A DNA stretch of 38,529 bases from Basidiobolus heterosporus B8920 (Eukaryota; Basidiobolomycota; Basidiobolomycetes; Basidiobolales; Basidiobolaceae), in contig JNET01034587.1 of the NCBI GenBank assembly GCA_000697455.1, positions 1-38,529 of the forward strand. Direction: 5' to 3'. The notes under the pieces were generated by a model that did not search any database, was not told the origin of the DNA, and saw only the letters and a list, made by a program, of their open reading frames with translations. How positions within the stretch are numbered: position 1 is the stretch's first letter; the number at the start of each line of letters is the position of its first letter. The translations under genes were made by a program, and so were the position numbers. Shown here piece after piece: positions 19,822 to 31,645 of the stretch.

Positions 19822-22054
19822 ATGTATGTAATATAGCCTTACCCGTGATATATTAACTTGATGTTCCACGTTTCCTAGTTTTAAAAAGCAATCCGAAACA
19901 CGTGGGTTTACAATGTAGCCTCGTGTTTTTTCAATGTATTATTTATCTGCGTAGTCAGCCTTCATTGTTCCTCCTCAATGTCTATTACCAACATTCTCAC
20001 CATCAAATGAAATTTATCTTCTGCTTAAGATTAATGGGAGCTTTTGTAAATAAACATTCAGTGACTCGTACTTCACAGGCCCTACCTCCTATCATTGCCT
20101 CCTTTTCTTACTCACAAATCAAATCATCACTTGCCATTGTGCTAAATAGAAAAATCGTCTCAGCCCTAAAGCCAAAATCTTAGCACATGATGGTAGGTTA
20201 TGGTAATAGTAGGAATGAGAAATGGGTAAGAAACCAAGGAATAGAAGTGATCATTGAGGAATCCCGAGATCGATCGGCCATGAGGTAGGAGTCAAAAACT
20301 GAAGATCGGCAATTCGAAGGATTGTTTTCTACCGGGATTTCCGAAAAAGGGAGGAACTGATGGTAGCAATATGGTCTGTAGCTATCGACAAATAGGCAAT
20401 GTAATACGCACAAATTTAACAGTAATGGTAATGATAAAGTGAGTGCATGTATGTGTGGCTAGTTCAAACTTCTATGTGCACAGACTAGGTTAAATCAAGT
20501 GAATGTTTCAGATGAAGTTAGTGAGGTTTCTGCAAGATTGTCATAATAATTATCGAGATGAAAGCGTACTTGAGGATTAAGAGATATCAAGGAATCTCTA
20601 CTCATTTACAACATTTCACATGCTTATCTCTATACGAAATGCCAGAGATGCTATTAACCAACATTTACATAAACGGGAGTGAAGAAATATGCCTAAAGTA
20701 TGGCTGTGTACGTACATATATCAGAATTTGGTCATTAACGCCTATATGGACGGGGACAATATGATTTCTAGCGTTGCCCTGTAATAATCTGCTCCCATCA
20801 CTGCCACGACAGGCAAATAGATATCACCTTCAGTAAGACTGAGAAGGTACCATTTAAAGGGTATATGAATAGCTATTTACTGATTGAAACATACCCACTG
20901 TTGTAACAGCTAATGATACCATATTCTAGATCAGTGATTCACCCTCTTCTCCAAGTCAGGAAGTGATAATTTACTCAGGTTCTAAAAATTATGCATGATA
21001 ATCATCACTAAATAACCATAATAACTCACAATAAGTCCAAGAACGTTACTAGTGGTACTTATCAAAACAGGACAAAGAATGAAAGTGATTCATGTTACTG
21101 TGTTCTTGGATAATAGTCAGGATATTCATGGACATGGACATGTATATATGAATGCTACTAGAATGGAGGAAAACTCAGCACACCCAGTTTAACGGAAGTT
21201 GGGACAAAGTAAGAAACCATAAAACTATCTATGTTAGATATACCGGAAACAATCAAACCTTCGTCATAAACCAAATTAGGGTTTGGGTATATACGTAAAA
21301 TACTGAAATACGAGTTAAACATTAGTTAAATCAAGTATGAATCAACGTTATCATCATGTTACTGGAAATATTGAATGGATGCCAAGGAATGCTCTGTACG
21401 ACTAATATTTCCTTTTAGAAGGACTAATCAGCATGCTAAATGATCATACCGCTTTTAAACCAATCAATCCCTTTTCTTCAGCAATTATTGCGTAATTCTG
21501 ACCAGCCCAGGTCCGTTTGGCCAACCATCGATCAACGCTCTAAGCCTAGACGAACAGCCAGGGAATTAGACTTGTCCACATCCTTGGTAATGCGATATTG
21601 CACGCGGAAACTAGTAACACTCGTGCTCAGGTCTTTATATATACCGTTCAAATACTTTTCAATATTAACCATCCAAATAGTGCTTTGTTTGGCTTCCATC
21701 TCGAAGATATGTCACCAATCCACCCATTGATAACTTGCTGCGATTGGATATCATGATGAGTAATACCGATCATCTTCTTACCATATTAAGAGAAATATAC
21801 TTTTAAATTTGTTATACTTTTGATTTCAGCCCTGAATTCAACTCTATTCTATAAATGCGCTCTTTTTCTCGAGTTGACTCCTGGTTCGTTAGCAAGCGTC
21901 GAGCGACAGCTCTTTCTTTCCTTTAAACATATGATACTTATCCTTAACCTTTCGTATAGTAAAATATTCTCTAAATTTTTGTAAGAACTTTCTTCAAAAC
22001 AGTGTACCGTAAGCCTACCCTGTACATTGTCAGCACTCCTTATCCAAAAGTGTT
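19822..22054. other. Intergenic, no recognisable gene
   Basis: 2.2 kb. AATAAA near 20049 could serve the kinase transcript. ORFs at 19902-20183, 20198-20413 (minus), 20558-20764 and 21440-21730 carry no clear family motif; the last has a weak helix-turn-helix-like stretch. TTAGGGTTTGGG occurs at 21276-21287. The right end is the promoter of the RGS gene. Confidence 0.5.
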
Positions 22055-23266
22055 ATGGCTAATAGTGAACTTGGTTTAATTCTAGCCGTGTCATTTTACG
22101 ACTTCTTTATTCTCTTGACAGTTGGCCTTCTAATATACTACCGAAATGATCCATACTTTACCCATCGCAACATCCTTATAACCTCAATCATCGGCTTAAC
22201 CTCGGCAATTCTACTTCCTGTTGTTGTTTTCATCCCTTTCATTCCACCTTGGTTATTTCTATATTTTGTCAACATTTTCTTCCCTCTTCTATTCATTTGT
22301 GTCACTGGGAAGGTAATCCAACTCACATTTTTGTACTACTCCAGTCAAGCCAAACTTAGCCGGGGCGAGGACTATGCTTCAAGTGAAACCTCACAAACTA
22401 TCTTGGCTAGCTCTGGAGTAAACGTCTTTTATCGATACCAGCGTTATTTCAACAATCGCGTATGGCTCGCCTGGTGTGGAGTAGAACTCACACTCTATCT
22501 TATTCTGACCTCTATTATACTCTTCACCGCACCCTCACTCCCAACAGACTTCTCTAATATCCGGACTATGGCTTTTGCACCAACATTCATAAGTTATTCT
22601 TTTCATATTTTGATACAATGGCCACTCTTTGTCTGGTATCTGCGATATGTGGATGACGCCTTTCACATTCGATTCGGACTGCTTATAGTGGAATTGGTTG
22701 AGGTCTTCAGCTTTGTTGGGCTGATACTTCGTATATCCATTGACTACATCAAAAATCATTGGGAGATTTACGCTATATATTGCGCCGTGCGAATTATTTT
22801 AGTTCACATTGCTGTTATAGTGATTCCACTTTGTCGTCGTCCACGAACACCTAAAGTCGACAAATCATTCCATCCAGGCTATGATATCAGCTCACTACTC
22901 TCAATCATGAAAGATCCGGTGTTGTACGAAGATTTCAAGAGTTTCTCTCTGCGTGTTTTTGCCGTTGAAAATACTCTATTTTATCGGAAATGTATGGATC
23001 TGAAGGCCAATAATATGTCAGCATCGGTCATCACTAACAAAAAAGAAGTTCACAACATATACAATATGTTCATTCGTCCCAATAGCGAGATGGAAATCAA
23101 CATAACAGAGGATGTCCAGAACCAGATCACCTTCATTATGATGAAACCTCATCTTGACGGATATCCAATAGATATATTCGACCAAGCAATGAACCAGGTC
23201 CTTGACCTCATTTACCAGGATATCTTCCCAAGATATTTAGCCCACAAAAACTACCTACGCGTTTAA
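22055..23266 (+). CDS. Seven-TM protein with C-terminal RGS domain
   Basis: A single exon encodes 403 residues. Seven hydrophobic segments can be placed at about 6-29, 39-60, 64-95, 135-156, 172-199, 207-229 and 236-261. A basic patch (LCRRPRTPK) follows, then an RGS domain at about 278-400 (LLSIMKDPVLYEDFKSFS, FAVENTLFYRKC, ending in DIFDQAMNQVLDLIYQDIFPRY). RGS domains speed GTP hydrolysis by G-alpha, so a receptor-like membrane part with an RGS tail, as in fungal GprK-type proteins and plant RGS1, suggests ligand-controlled shut-off of G-protein signalling at the plasma membrane. The ligand is not predictable. The gene is intronless, in contrast to most of its neighbours. Confidence 0.8.
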   Translation: MANSELGLILAVSFYDFFILLTVGLLIYYRNDPYFTHRNILITSIIGLTSAILLPVVVFIPFIPPWLFLYFVNIFFPLLFICVTGKVIQLTFLYYSSQAKLSRGEDYASSETSQTILASSGVNVFYRYQRYFNNRVWLAWCGVELTLYLILTSIILFTAPSLPTDFSNIRTMAFAPTFISYSFHILIQWPLFVWYLRYVDDAFHIRFGLLIVELVEVFSFVGLILRISIDYIKNHWEIYAIYCAVRIILVHIAVIVIPLCRRPRTPKVDKSFHPGYDISSLLSIMKDPVLYEDFKSFSLRVFAVENTLFYRKCMDLKANNMSASVITNKKEVHNIYNMFIRPNSEMEINITEDVQNQITFIMMKPHLDGYPIDIFDQAMNQVLDLIYQDIFPRYLAHKNYLRV

Positions 23267-23837
23267 TCATTTATAGAGAAGGGCATTTCATGTTGGCGAC
23301 TGTCTCTCTTGTCATATCAGTATTGAGGAGAATTTGTAATTTCATCTGGCCATTTTAGAACGCCACACCCATTTTCATTTGATTTATTCTAAGCTCGACT
23401 GTAAATAGCTAATCAGCGTATGTGTAAATAAATTTTTGTGACAACCCCAAGGATGGTGAGAGATGGTCGTTAGGGTTTAGGATTAGTGACCAAGGACTAA
23501 AGGTTGCCTCTACAAAACTACTCACTCTTCCTGAAGATAAATTAACCTTTGTTTTCGTATTTATATTGGGTACGATTTATGTGATTTATGTGGTTTATGT
23601 AAACTGTGACTGCTCGTGCCGCAATTTCCGAGAAATGAGTACCATTGGTTACTTTGTTGATTTTTGATTTATTTTTACCTTGAGTAATCAACATGATTTT
23701 ATGGTTAGATACTCATTCAGCCAAGACCGCTGTCACTGAGAACCGAAGATATTTTCTTTACGTCAAAGTATAGAGAAGTCAAATATACTTATACATAGTT
23801 TATTTTCTATATAAGACAACGTAATACTTAGATACCT
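23267..23837. other. Intergenic between the RGS and FANCD2 genes
   Basis: No gene seen. AATAAA at 23427-23432 is a plausible poly(A) signal for the RGS gene. GTTAGGGTTTAGG lies at 23469-23481, and three GATTTATGTG-like units at about 23573-23600. The FANCD2 promoter must lie at the right end; no clear TATA box is visible. Confidence 0.5.
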
Positions 23838-26800
23838 ATGTTGGCTTCGGAAGAGGGTAATTGTCAATCTTCCTGTTAACTGCCTGAAGGTTTATATTCT
23901 AATATATACCAAAATCGGTTCCACTCTTGTAGATCCCAAGAGCTTCTTCGAGAGAACAATAGAGAAGGCAGGTCTGAAAGTAGCAGAGGACGCCTTTACA
24001 CTAGGTAGTTCTTTCAAAAAAGCCATTTTTCTGTTAAACCAATTGAAGCTTACATAGTCTGTTGAATTCTTAACCATAAGCCGTTGAGCAATCGATATTC
24101 CGTCGAAATATACAATTGGAAATTATCAAAGCGAATACAAAAAACAATGTTGTTGAGGATTTCATTCAGCAATTTGAAACATTCGTCGAAGATCTGAATG
24201 TTCTCAAGCTTTGTTTACAGCCCACCACCATCGCCGGCTCAATCAAAGGAACTTACACAACTGACAGCCTAACTCGAATTCTCCTTAGTATCGATTCTAT
24301 ACAACCAGACTTATTAGATTTGTTGTTGGAAAAGTTGACCCACTTTATCTCCGCTGGTGACGACATGTATGTAGATAGCATTATGCCTATATCCCCAATT
24401 ACGGCCACGTGGAATTCCTACTGATTCTATACTATCAAGCGAGTTAGAAAGTTTCCCAAAGTCAATTCTACACCAGCTGAGATGGTTGGATCACATAGTT
24501 GAACCCGAAAGATTGACTGCGAAGATCATCGAGGTAGTTTCCATTGACATGTGCACCAAGGGTGTATACAAGTTGCTTATTGAGTGCGCTATTTAGATCA
24601 TATCAATCACTCCCATCGAGATTCAACGAGAACTCATTGTAAATCTTCCAGAAATAGTAAACGACTCCGAACACAAGGTTCGCTCAGGTTTATGAATTAC
24701 ATTTAATCACCTGCAACAGCACCATTGACACGAATGAAAAATAAAGGTGGTTGTTGCAGAGTTACAGAACTTGATGGAGGAAAATGCCGATCTCATGGCG
24801 CCTATCCTTGACGCGTTGTCCAATCTAAATCTCCACAAAGAGCTGTTGGTAAGTCGGTTAACATCCATGCGTACACCTCGTCGTATACTAAAATAGCAAA
24901 CCTACAGGACAACATACGGGAACCTATAATAGATCGTCTTGAGTCTGCCGATCTAGACGACCTACCAATCATGATCAAGTTCTTGCTCCAGTCTGTTGAT
25001 GCTGACAACGCTCAATATGTAGGTATATGGGAGGCAAGGTCTTCAGCCGCCAATGCTGATCATTCCATCTAGGTTATCGGCCGTATCCGATCTAAATTAG
25101 ACTTAAAATCCATCTACCGTTTACGTGACGATAAACTGTTTTCTCAGAGTGCAAGCTCGAAATCCGCACAGAAGATCAAGAAGATGCCCGAAACCTTGAT
25201 TCTAGGTATTCCTTTAATATTAACATCTTCCTCGGTTCTCGCAAGTCTTAACATCTCTGGATAAGAATCTCTAAGGTCGGGGCTTCAATTCAATAAGATG
25301 CTTCGTGACGTCTGGCTCAAAGTTATCAGCGAAGTTGGGGATGAGCAGGACTACCAGCTGATCGATTTTATTATATTGATCATCATGCACTCATTGAAGA
25401 ACATCAAGAAAAAGGCTGAAAGTATATTTCGCAAGAAAATCTCTTCTGGTATCTTCTCGCTTGCCCTTCTTGAAGAGACCATTACCAATCACCATGAGGC
25501 CTTGCGAGAATACTTTGGCTCATTGCTCTCTCTTGCAGAAGCGCAATTACGAGCGTGTCAAAACAACATGATCCTTGGTCGGGCAGCCAGCGTCATTTAT
25601 GAGTCTTGTTTTCGGATTTTTGATTCGTATTATCGACAAGAGGTCATTGGTTCATTGGTAACTCATATCGGAAGTGGTGCTTCCTGGGAAATCGATACTG
25701 CATTAGATTGTTTGTTGAATATTGTTACTGCAAGTGCAAAGGAAGCGGTTCCCTTTTCTATATTTATCAAGGGAATTCTTGATTACCTTGACAACCTATC
25801 TATTACTCAGATCAGAGTCTTATTCAGCATCTTTAGCGCATTAGCTTCTGAGGTAACTATAAGTATAGACCGCACTAGAACGTAAGTCTTCTAATGTTCT
25901 TCTTTGGTCGGATTAGGGACAGAAAAAAGGAGATGATGGGATATTGAATGATCTCAATATTGTCATAAGAAAGCAGCTGTCAAGCTCAGTTGAAAAATAT
26001 CGACAAATGGGCGTTGTCGGGGCCTTGGCCATTGTTAAAAGAATAGGCTCCAAAGACAATGTGGCGTTACGAGCCGGAAGTAGTCGTACAGGTTTAAAGC
26101 TTGGTATCACTTGTAACAAGTTAGATTACTCTCTAACTGATTTCACATATCATAGATGACAATATCTCTCAGTCGCTGAAGAATCCTCAACTTCGCCAGG
26201 CAATATCTGTAATCGAAATGACCATGGAATCTTGCAAGAAGTCATCAGTTAGTTTCCACCTACTCCATCGGTATTGATAGTAGTAATATATATTGACATC
26301 TGCATAAGAGCTCACTAGCGCTAGCCTACGACGAACTGTCAGCCATTGTAGAATCCAACCTCTTAGATCAGCGTTTAGCTTATTGGGTCAACGAAAACAT
26401 CGCCTGCAACTTTGCAGATGTCTTTCTTTGCGAAAAATCAGAGATTTTCAACTCGGATACCAACACATTCCTTAGCACACTACCAACAGAAATATGGATG
26501 GATATCGATGGAGAGGTACTGACTAAACGATTTTTAACCATTGACCTACTCAAACCTATTGTTGATCAATTAATTCTTTAGAACTCAGCTGTTACGCTCA
26601 AAATATATCCGATGTTGAGTGGAACGTACAATAGCGAAGAGGACTTTGCCTCAACTGCAGGAATTCACTCTCAAAATCACTTGAGATACATGTGCTCACT
26701 ATTCAGGCTAATGCAAAACTGTACGAAAGCCCTAAACAATGGCTCCTTGGATGATATCGATGCGCTTCTAGGATGTGGGCTTGCTATGTATTCTAAAGTG

Positions 26801-29619
26801 AAACTCGAGGTTTGTTCAATCATTTTTCACACACAAACTAAGTCTAGTTCTTTTATTTCTGATACCATTTTCTGTAGCATGCTATATCTGGCCAAACAGA
26901 GAGTATGAAAACTTTGACATACTCGACCCTCTTCTACGCAATTAACTGGTGACTATTGTCCCTTTGACCTATATTTCTATCGCTTTATCTCATGTTTGGA
27001 TTTCAAAGGTTCCGCGAACTTCTGAATGCATTCAGTGATCAAAAGGATGAAGAGATGTTAGGTATCCCATATATTCACTAATTTATGGAAATAGCTACTT
27101 TTATTCAATCTAACCTAAATCAATATCAGGAAAGTGTCTTTCTCGTTTGAGCCATATTGAAGCTCTTGAGCGTGAATTAGAGAGCATCCTCTCTTACATG
27201 CCCAAAATAGCTCCCTCACTTCATCTACTCGATTCCTCTGAAACTCAGGAAGCAAACGGTGTGAATCGTTCAACGCAAAACAAAGAAATTTCTATTCAGG
27301 TGCGACTTTATGGTTGTATTCTTTTTCCAACAAATATTCATTGTTGCGTAGGCACCAAAGAAGCGACATACGGAAAAGATTGGTTCTGACAAAGAGGATG
27401 ATTCAGCAAGTACAAAAGTACCGGGCCCTATGAGTGTCACTGGAATTCACACCCATTTCAGAGAACTAGAGGTACACTCGCTGTAGTATCATGAATCTCT
27501 CAAGTACTAAGCCTTACTATTTGTAGATGAACGTGTTCAAACTGCTTCGCTGTGAACAGCTGATCAAAGCCAGCTCTGACCAAAACATCCCACAGCAAGA
27601 CAAGTTTGCATTAACTGTATGTTCGTGAAAAAAAGCTCGAATAGTTCATTGGCAATTCACTAACGCGCACTTGCAACAATCTTAGTACTCTGATTTACGT
27701 TTTCTTATGAAGGATCTGAGAGAGAAGCTTGCATTCAAACTTGGACAAACATCCTCCTCAGCATTTGGAAGGCCAAAAAAGAAAGACAACGAGCAAAAGT
27801 CCCGTTTCCAGATATTAGCACGTAAAGCACCGCAAGAAGTAATGACAGAGGTAGGTCATCCGTTTTCTGGTTTTGGGCAACAATTACTTAGTTGATTTAA
27901 TGGACCAGGTCAACGAGATTTTACCGTATCTTTGTAGACATCTTGAAAATGCAGCGCAGGAAATTCAAGTCTTGGTATGATTAACGAATTTTTGTATTGA
28001 TCAATTGAAGCTTATTTCTTTGGCCTAGGGAACGGATGGCGAGACGACATCGGAGGTATTCTTCGGGCCTTTAAGATTTGGTTTATCATAATTCACTAAA
28101 ACCGTATATTATTGGTCAACAGCGGATTGAGGTTGAATGCGTTGAAATTATACTGAACGTCTTGATTATCATCTTTTCGTGGCCTGATCTCTCGAGTCCG
28201 GACAATGAACCAATCCTTTCTGTAAGTGATTTACCGACGATTTGCACAATACTTGTTAGAGCTATCCTCGTACTGACGCACTGGCTACGACTAGAAAACA
28301 TTGAATTGCTTAGCATCCAGAATCAAACTATCGACCGAATCTCCCACGCACCAAATCCAGGAGTTGGTCCAGGAGGCCTTCGAATATGCTTACAAATTTT
28401 CCGAACTTTTCCAAACAGCTGGCTTATCCATTCTACTACACAAACTATTGGTAAAGATCATGGAACTTGCGCCACAAGCCCAATTACTCTCACCCGAAAT
28501 TGGAAAGTTCTCAGAGAAACTTCTCACCTGTCAATGGAATGACATTCTCTTCATCAAGGTAGTATCATTGTTCTCTAGTCGAAGCCTGAAATGTCGCTGA
28601 TTTCTTTATGTGGTTAACTGTAGAGCGATGATCTTGGGTATTTGTTGCGGCAACAAATCATTCATTCGGACAATCCCTTAAACACAATTGAAGAGTACGC
28701 ATCCGTCATTCTTCCGGGCCTGTTCTCCGGTGATGCTGACCTGTTAGAAGACCATCCTTTACTTACTCGCGAAACTTTTTTGACCTTCTACAAGACGGTA
28801 AACAACGAATTGATCAACATAGTCGGACAATTCGAAGACCGGTTGGATGAACGAGATTCATCGATCTTTCACATATCCAAGATTGTGGTCAGTTGGCAAA
28901 ACTTGGTCGGATTTGCCAAGAATTGCGAAAAACGACCCTTACTTACGCTTGTACTGAAAAATGGACGCACCTTCATCGAATTATTCCTCAAAAAGATCAT
29001 GCCATGTTTAGATGTCAACTTTCGTACATACCGAGATGAAATCCTTTCGATTTTTAAGAAAATTCAAAATGCCACCCGTATCCTGCAAAATGTTTGCTCC
29101 CACTCCAAGGTAACCAAAGATTTGGTTCTTACCGCCAATGTACCATTGATGCGTAAAGCTTTGGAAATGCTACTATTTAGGGTCAAGGCCTTATTAGAGC
29201 ATAACCACTGTCTAGGTGCATTCTGGCTAGGAAATCTCAAACACCGGAGTATTACTGGTGAAGAAGTATCCTCCCAAATTCCACAAGATGATATTCAGGA
29301 ACAAGAATCTGAAGAATACGGCTCAAAGCCTCATTCTCTTTTGAAAAGTGCCAAAATTCGAAGAAAACGTAAGGCGCCAGTCAACTCCAATACTACCTTG
29401 GGCGCGGAGGGCTATGAAGAGGAAACCAACAAACACATTCGAACTGATGATGGCCCAGAAAATAGAAAGCTATCTAATACTCAAATTTCAAACAGTGATG
29501 TTGAGGAGGAAACTGCTGAACAATATCTGAATTTGGAATCTATCGAGGACGATATGGAAGAGGAGGAGGAAGAGGAAGAGGATGATGTACAAGATTCTGA
29601 TGGATCTATTTTAATTTAA
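23838..29619 (+). CDS. FANCD2: FANCD2, Fanconi anemia group D2 protein
   Basis: Exons: 23838-23856, 23933-24004, 24081-24366, 24440-24533, 24597-24677, 24747-24848, 24908-25018, 25073-25205, 25266-25852, 25917-26103, 26156-26247, 26309-26515, 26582-26809, 26878-26948, 27009-27061, 27130-27299, 27352-27471, 27527-27616, 27686-27850, 27909-27974, 28029-28055, 28123-28221, 28295-28558, 28624-29619. They join in frame to 1439 residues (human about 1450). FANCD2 motifs run in order: HQLRWLDHIV, VNLPEIVNDSEH, DDLPIMIKFLLQSVDA, QEVIGSLVTHIGSG, FIKGILDYLDNLS, VIRKQLSSSVEKY (Lys514 matches the monoubiquitinated human Lys561), KPFL-free C-terminal helices, and CLGAFWLGNLKHR. The tail has a basic NLS-like KIRRKRK and an acidic run. 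With FANCI it clamps DNA at interstrand crosslinks and stalled forks. Some splice sites are weak (GTTCGC, GTGACT donors; AAG acceptors), so single boundaries may shift. Confidence 0.93.
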
Positions 29620-30528
29620 ATTGCGAAACAGTCGTTGAATAACTAATAGTAATTGCGTTTTACAAAACTCCAGAGCTAAAATCCTTTTAACAACATAAAA
29701 ACCAGGAATTTAAAGTCTTCAAGAGTACACATTTTATCTACATGTATATCTCTTCCCCTTTGTCAGTATGCAATAATCAACCTTCCCTTGCCTTTGTATA
29801 TGTAGTCAGCAAAAAGACGTAAAGAAGCTTTCTTTCAATACAACAGAAACCATTATCTTGATACTCAATTAGCATATACCGCCTTGATTCGTGGTGTAAA
29901 ATGAGAACTACTAAACAGTAAACAATGCCATTAGTTTTTCTGGATGAGTGACATCATAATAAACTAGCGACCAATCTGGGAAAATCAAATAGAAAGAATT
30001 GCACCACCAAATCAATCCAAAGCAACAATGGTACTTTCCACAAGAGAATTTGGGGAGATAAATAAACATCAGAAAAGAAATAAACATGGGACTTTTTTAG
30101 TAGAAATCGTCCAAAATTCCGGTGATTAAATTGGAGTTACTGAAACTGGTATAGACCAAATTTACCGTAAACATTGAAAATTTTTGTGAGGAAATCTTTT
30201 TTTTTTCTCGAAACGAATCGAAGGAATTGGATGACGGGGGTTTGATTCAGTCCAACCCTCACCATCACAATACTGACTGAATGGATTAAGTGGGGCTTTA
30301 ATAAGAATCTTGAAAAGCAGTATGGTCTAAAATCATTGTCCACACTCGGTGAGTATTGTCCAGGGATCCACTAGGATTACGTATATTTGAGTACTTTAAA
30401 ATTCATTTCTATAGGGGGTCCCTGACCATCAGAAAAGGGTTTTCCTTATCCAGAGTTCCTAATAAAAGGAGACCATCTGAGTATTCCAACTCTCGTCTCT
30501 CTTCTCTTTATCCTCAGAGTATACAATC
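29620..30528. other. Intergenic, Ran promoter at the right end
   Basis: No gene seen; ORFs here are short and lack motifs. A T10-type run lies at about 30188-30197. The last 50 bases before the Ran ATG are pyrimidine-rich (CTCTCGTCTCTCTTCTCTTT), as is common upstream of highly expressed fungal genes, and TAAAAGG occurs about 65 bases before the ATG. Confidence 0.5.
30462..30469 (+). promoter_or_regulatory. Possible TATA-like element of the Ran gene
   Basis: ATAAAAGG lies about 60-67 bases before the ATG at 30529 and is followed by a C/T-rich tract up to about 30515. The spacing resembles that of the TATA boxes of the CHAP and AA11 genes. It is a weak consensus match. Confidence 0.3.
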
Positions 30529-31238
30529 ATGGCCGCTGAAGTTCCTACTTTCAAACTTGTCCTTGGTAAGACCTATGATTACGTAGTAATTTATTCTCTT
30601 AACTGTGATGATTAACCTATTTCTTCTCTTTAGTTGGTGATGGTGGTACCGGTAAGACTACTTTCGTCAAACGCCATTTGACTGGTGAATTCGAAAAGAA
30701 GTACGTTGCTACCCTTGGTGTCGAAGTCCATCCCTTGACTTTCCACACCAACTTCGGTGCCATCTGCTTCAACACCTGGGATACCGCTGGTCAAGAGAAG
30801 TTCGGTGGTCTTCGTGATGGTTACTACATCCAAGGACAATGTGCCATCATCATGTTCGATGTCACTTCTCGTATTACCTACAAGAACGTTCCTAACTGGC
30901 ATCGTGATTTGGTCCGTGTTTGCGAGAACATTCCTATTGTTCTTTGCGGTAACAAGGTCGATATCAAGGAAAGAAAGGTCAAGGCCAAGACCATCACTTT
31001 CCACCGTAAGAAGAACCTTCAATACTACGATATCTCCGCCAAATCCAACTACAACTTCGAGAAGCCTTTCCTTTGGTTGGCTCGTAAGTTGGTTGGTAAC
31101 CCTAACCTTGAGTTCGTCGCTTCCCCTGCTTTGGCTCCTCCTGAAGTCAGTGTTGACCCCGCTCTCATGGCTGAATACAACAGGGAACTCGAGGCTGCTG
31201 CTAACCAACCTCTTCCCGAAGAAGACGAAGATTTGTAA
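30529..31238 (+). CDS. GSP1: Ran GTPase (nuclear transport)
   Basis: Exons 30529-30565 and 30634-31238 encode 213 residues; the 68-base intron has donor GTAAGA and acceptor TTTAG. The protein is a full-length Ran: P-loop [10 protein letters not shown], effector loop [41 protein letters not shown], and the acidic EEDEDL end that the Ran family has instead of a prenylation cysteine. It drives importin/exportin cargo exchange and spindle and envelope assembly. Codon choice is strikingly uniform (GGT, AAG, ATC, CTT), unlike neighbouring genes, as expected for very high expression; this also explains the long open frames on the other strand. It runs in tandem after FANCD2 and converges on the TBC gene. 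Confidence 0.97.
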
Positions 31239-31645
31239 ATGTATTGCTAGCCTATTACCTATACTGCCCATCATTAGTTTCTTGCTATGACCCGTAACTT
31301 GAAACCTGTATTCTTTAATAGAAAATCATAAAGTTTATCATCAAACTCACTTTCCATACAAAATGTTGTCACAGTGTAATAATCTCTCATACAATAGATC
31401 CAGCCGAGTAGACCATTTAATTACGGTGGTTTGATTGTCGAAATACAATACTTCAGGTATTTAACAGTTGATTACTTCAGCCAAAGGTATTTTATGGGTG
31501 AAGGGATGGAAGATTTACGGAATTCGGAAGTGAACTACTAAGCTTGATGAGTGTCGCTAAGTTAGAATAGATTAGGGATTGGGCTAACCCTAACCGTTGA
31601 CCAAAAACTGGGATCGATGATGGAATGGATGATCGGACTACAAGA
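31239..31645. other. Intergenic between convergent Ran and TBC genes
   Basis: Both neighbouring genes end here. CTAACCCTAACC, two telomeric units, lies at 31584-31595, about 50 bases past the TBC stop. No gene is seen; ORF 31492-31719 (minus) overlaps the TBC 3' end and is a shadow. Confidence 0.5.

Noticed and set aside
28078-28542. 154-codon plus-strand ORF over FANCD2
   Set aside because: It reads through two FANCD2 exons and introns 21-22 partly in the wrong frame; the spliced frame matches FANCD2 on both sides.
30630-31274. 214-codon ORF antisense to Ran, and a 177-codon plus-strand ORF (30757-31290)
   Set aside because: Both are shadows produced by the biased codons of Ran; neither has family motifs, and Ran is complete and unmistakable.
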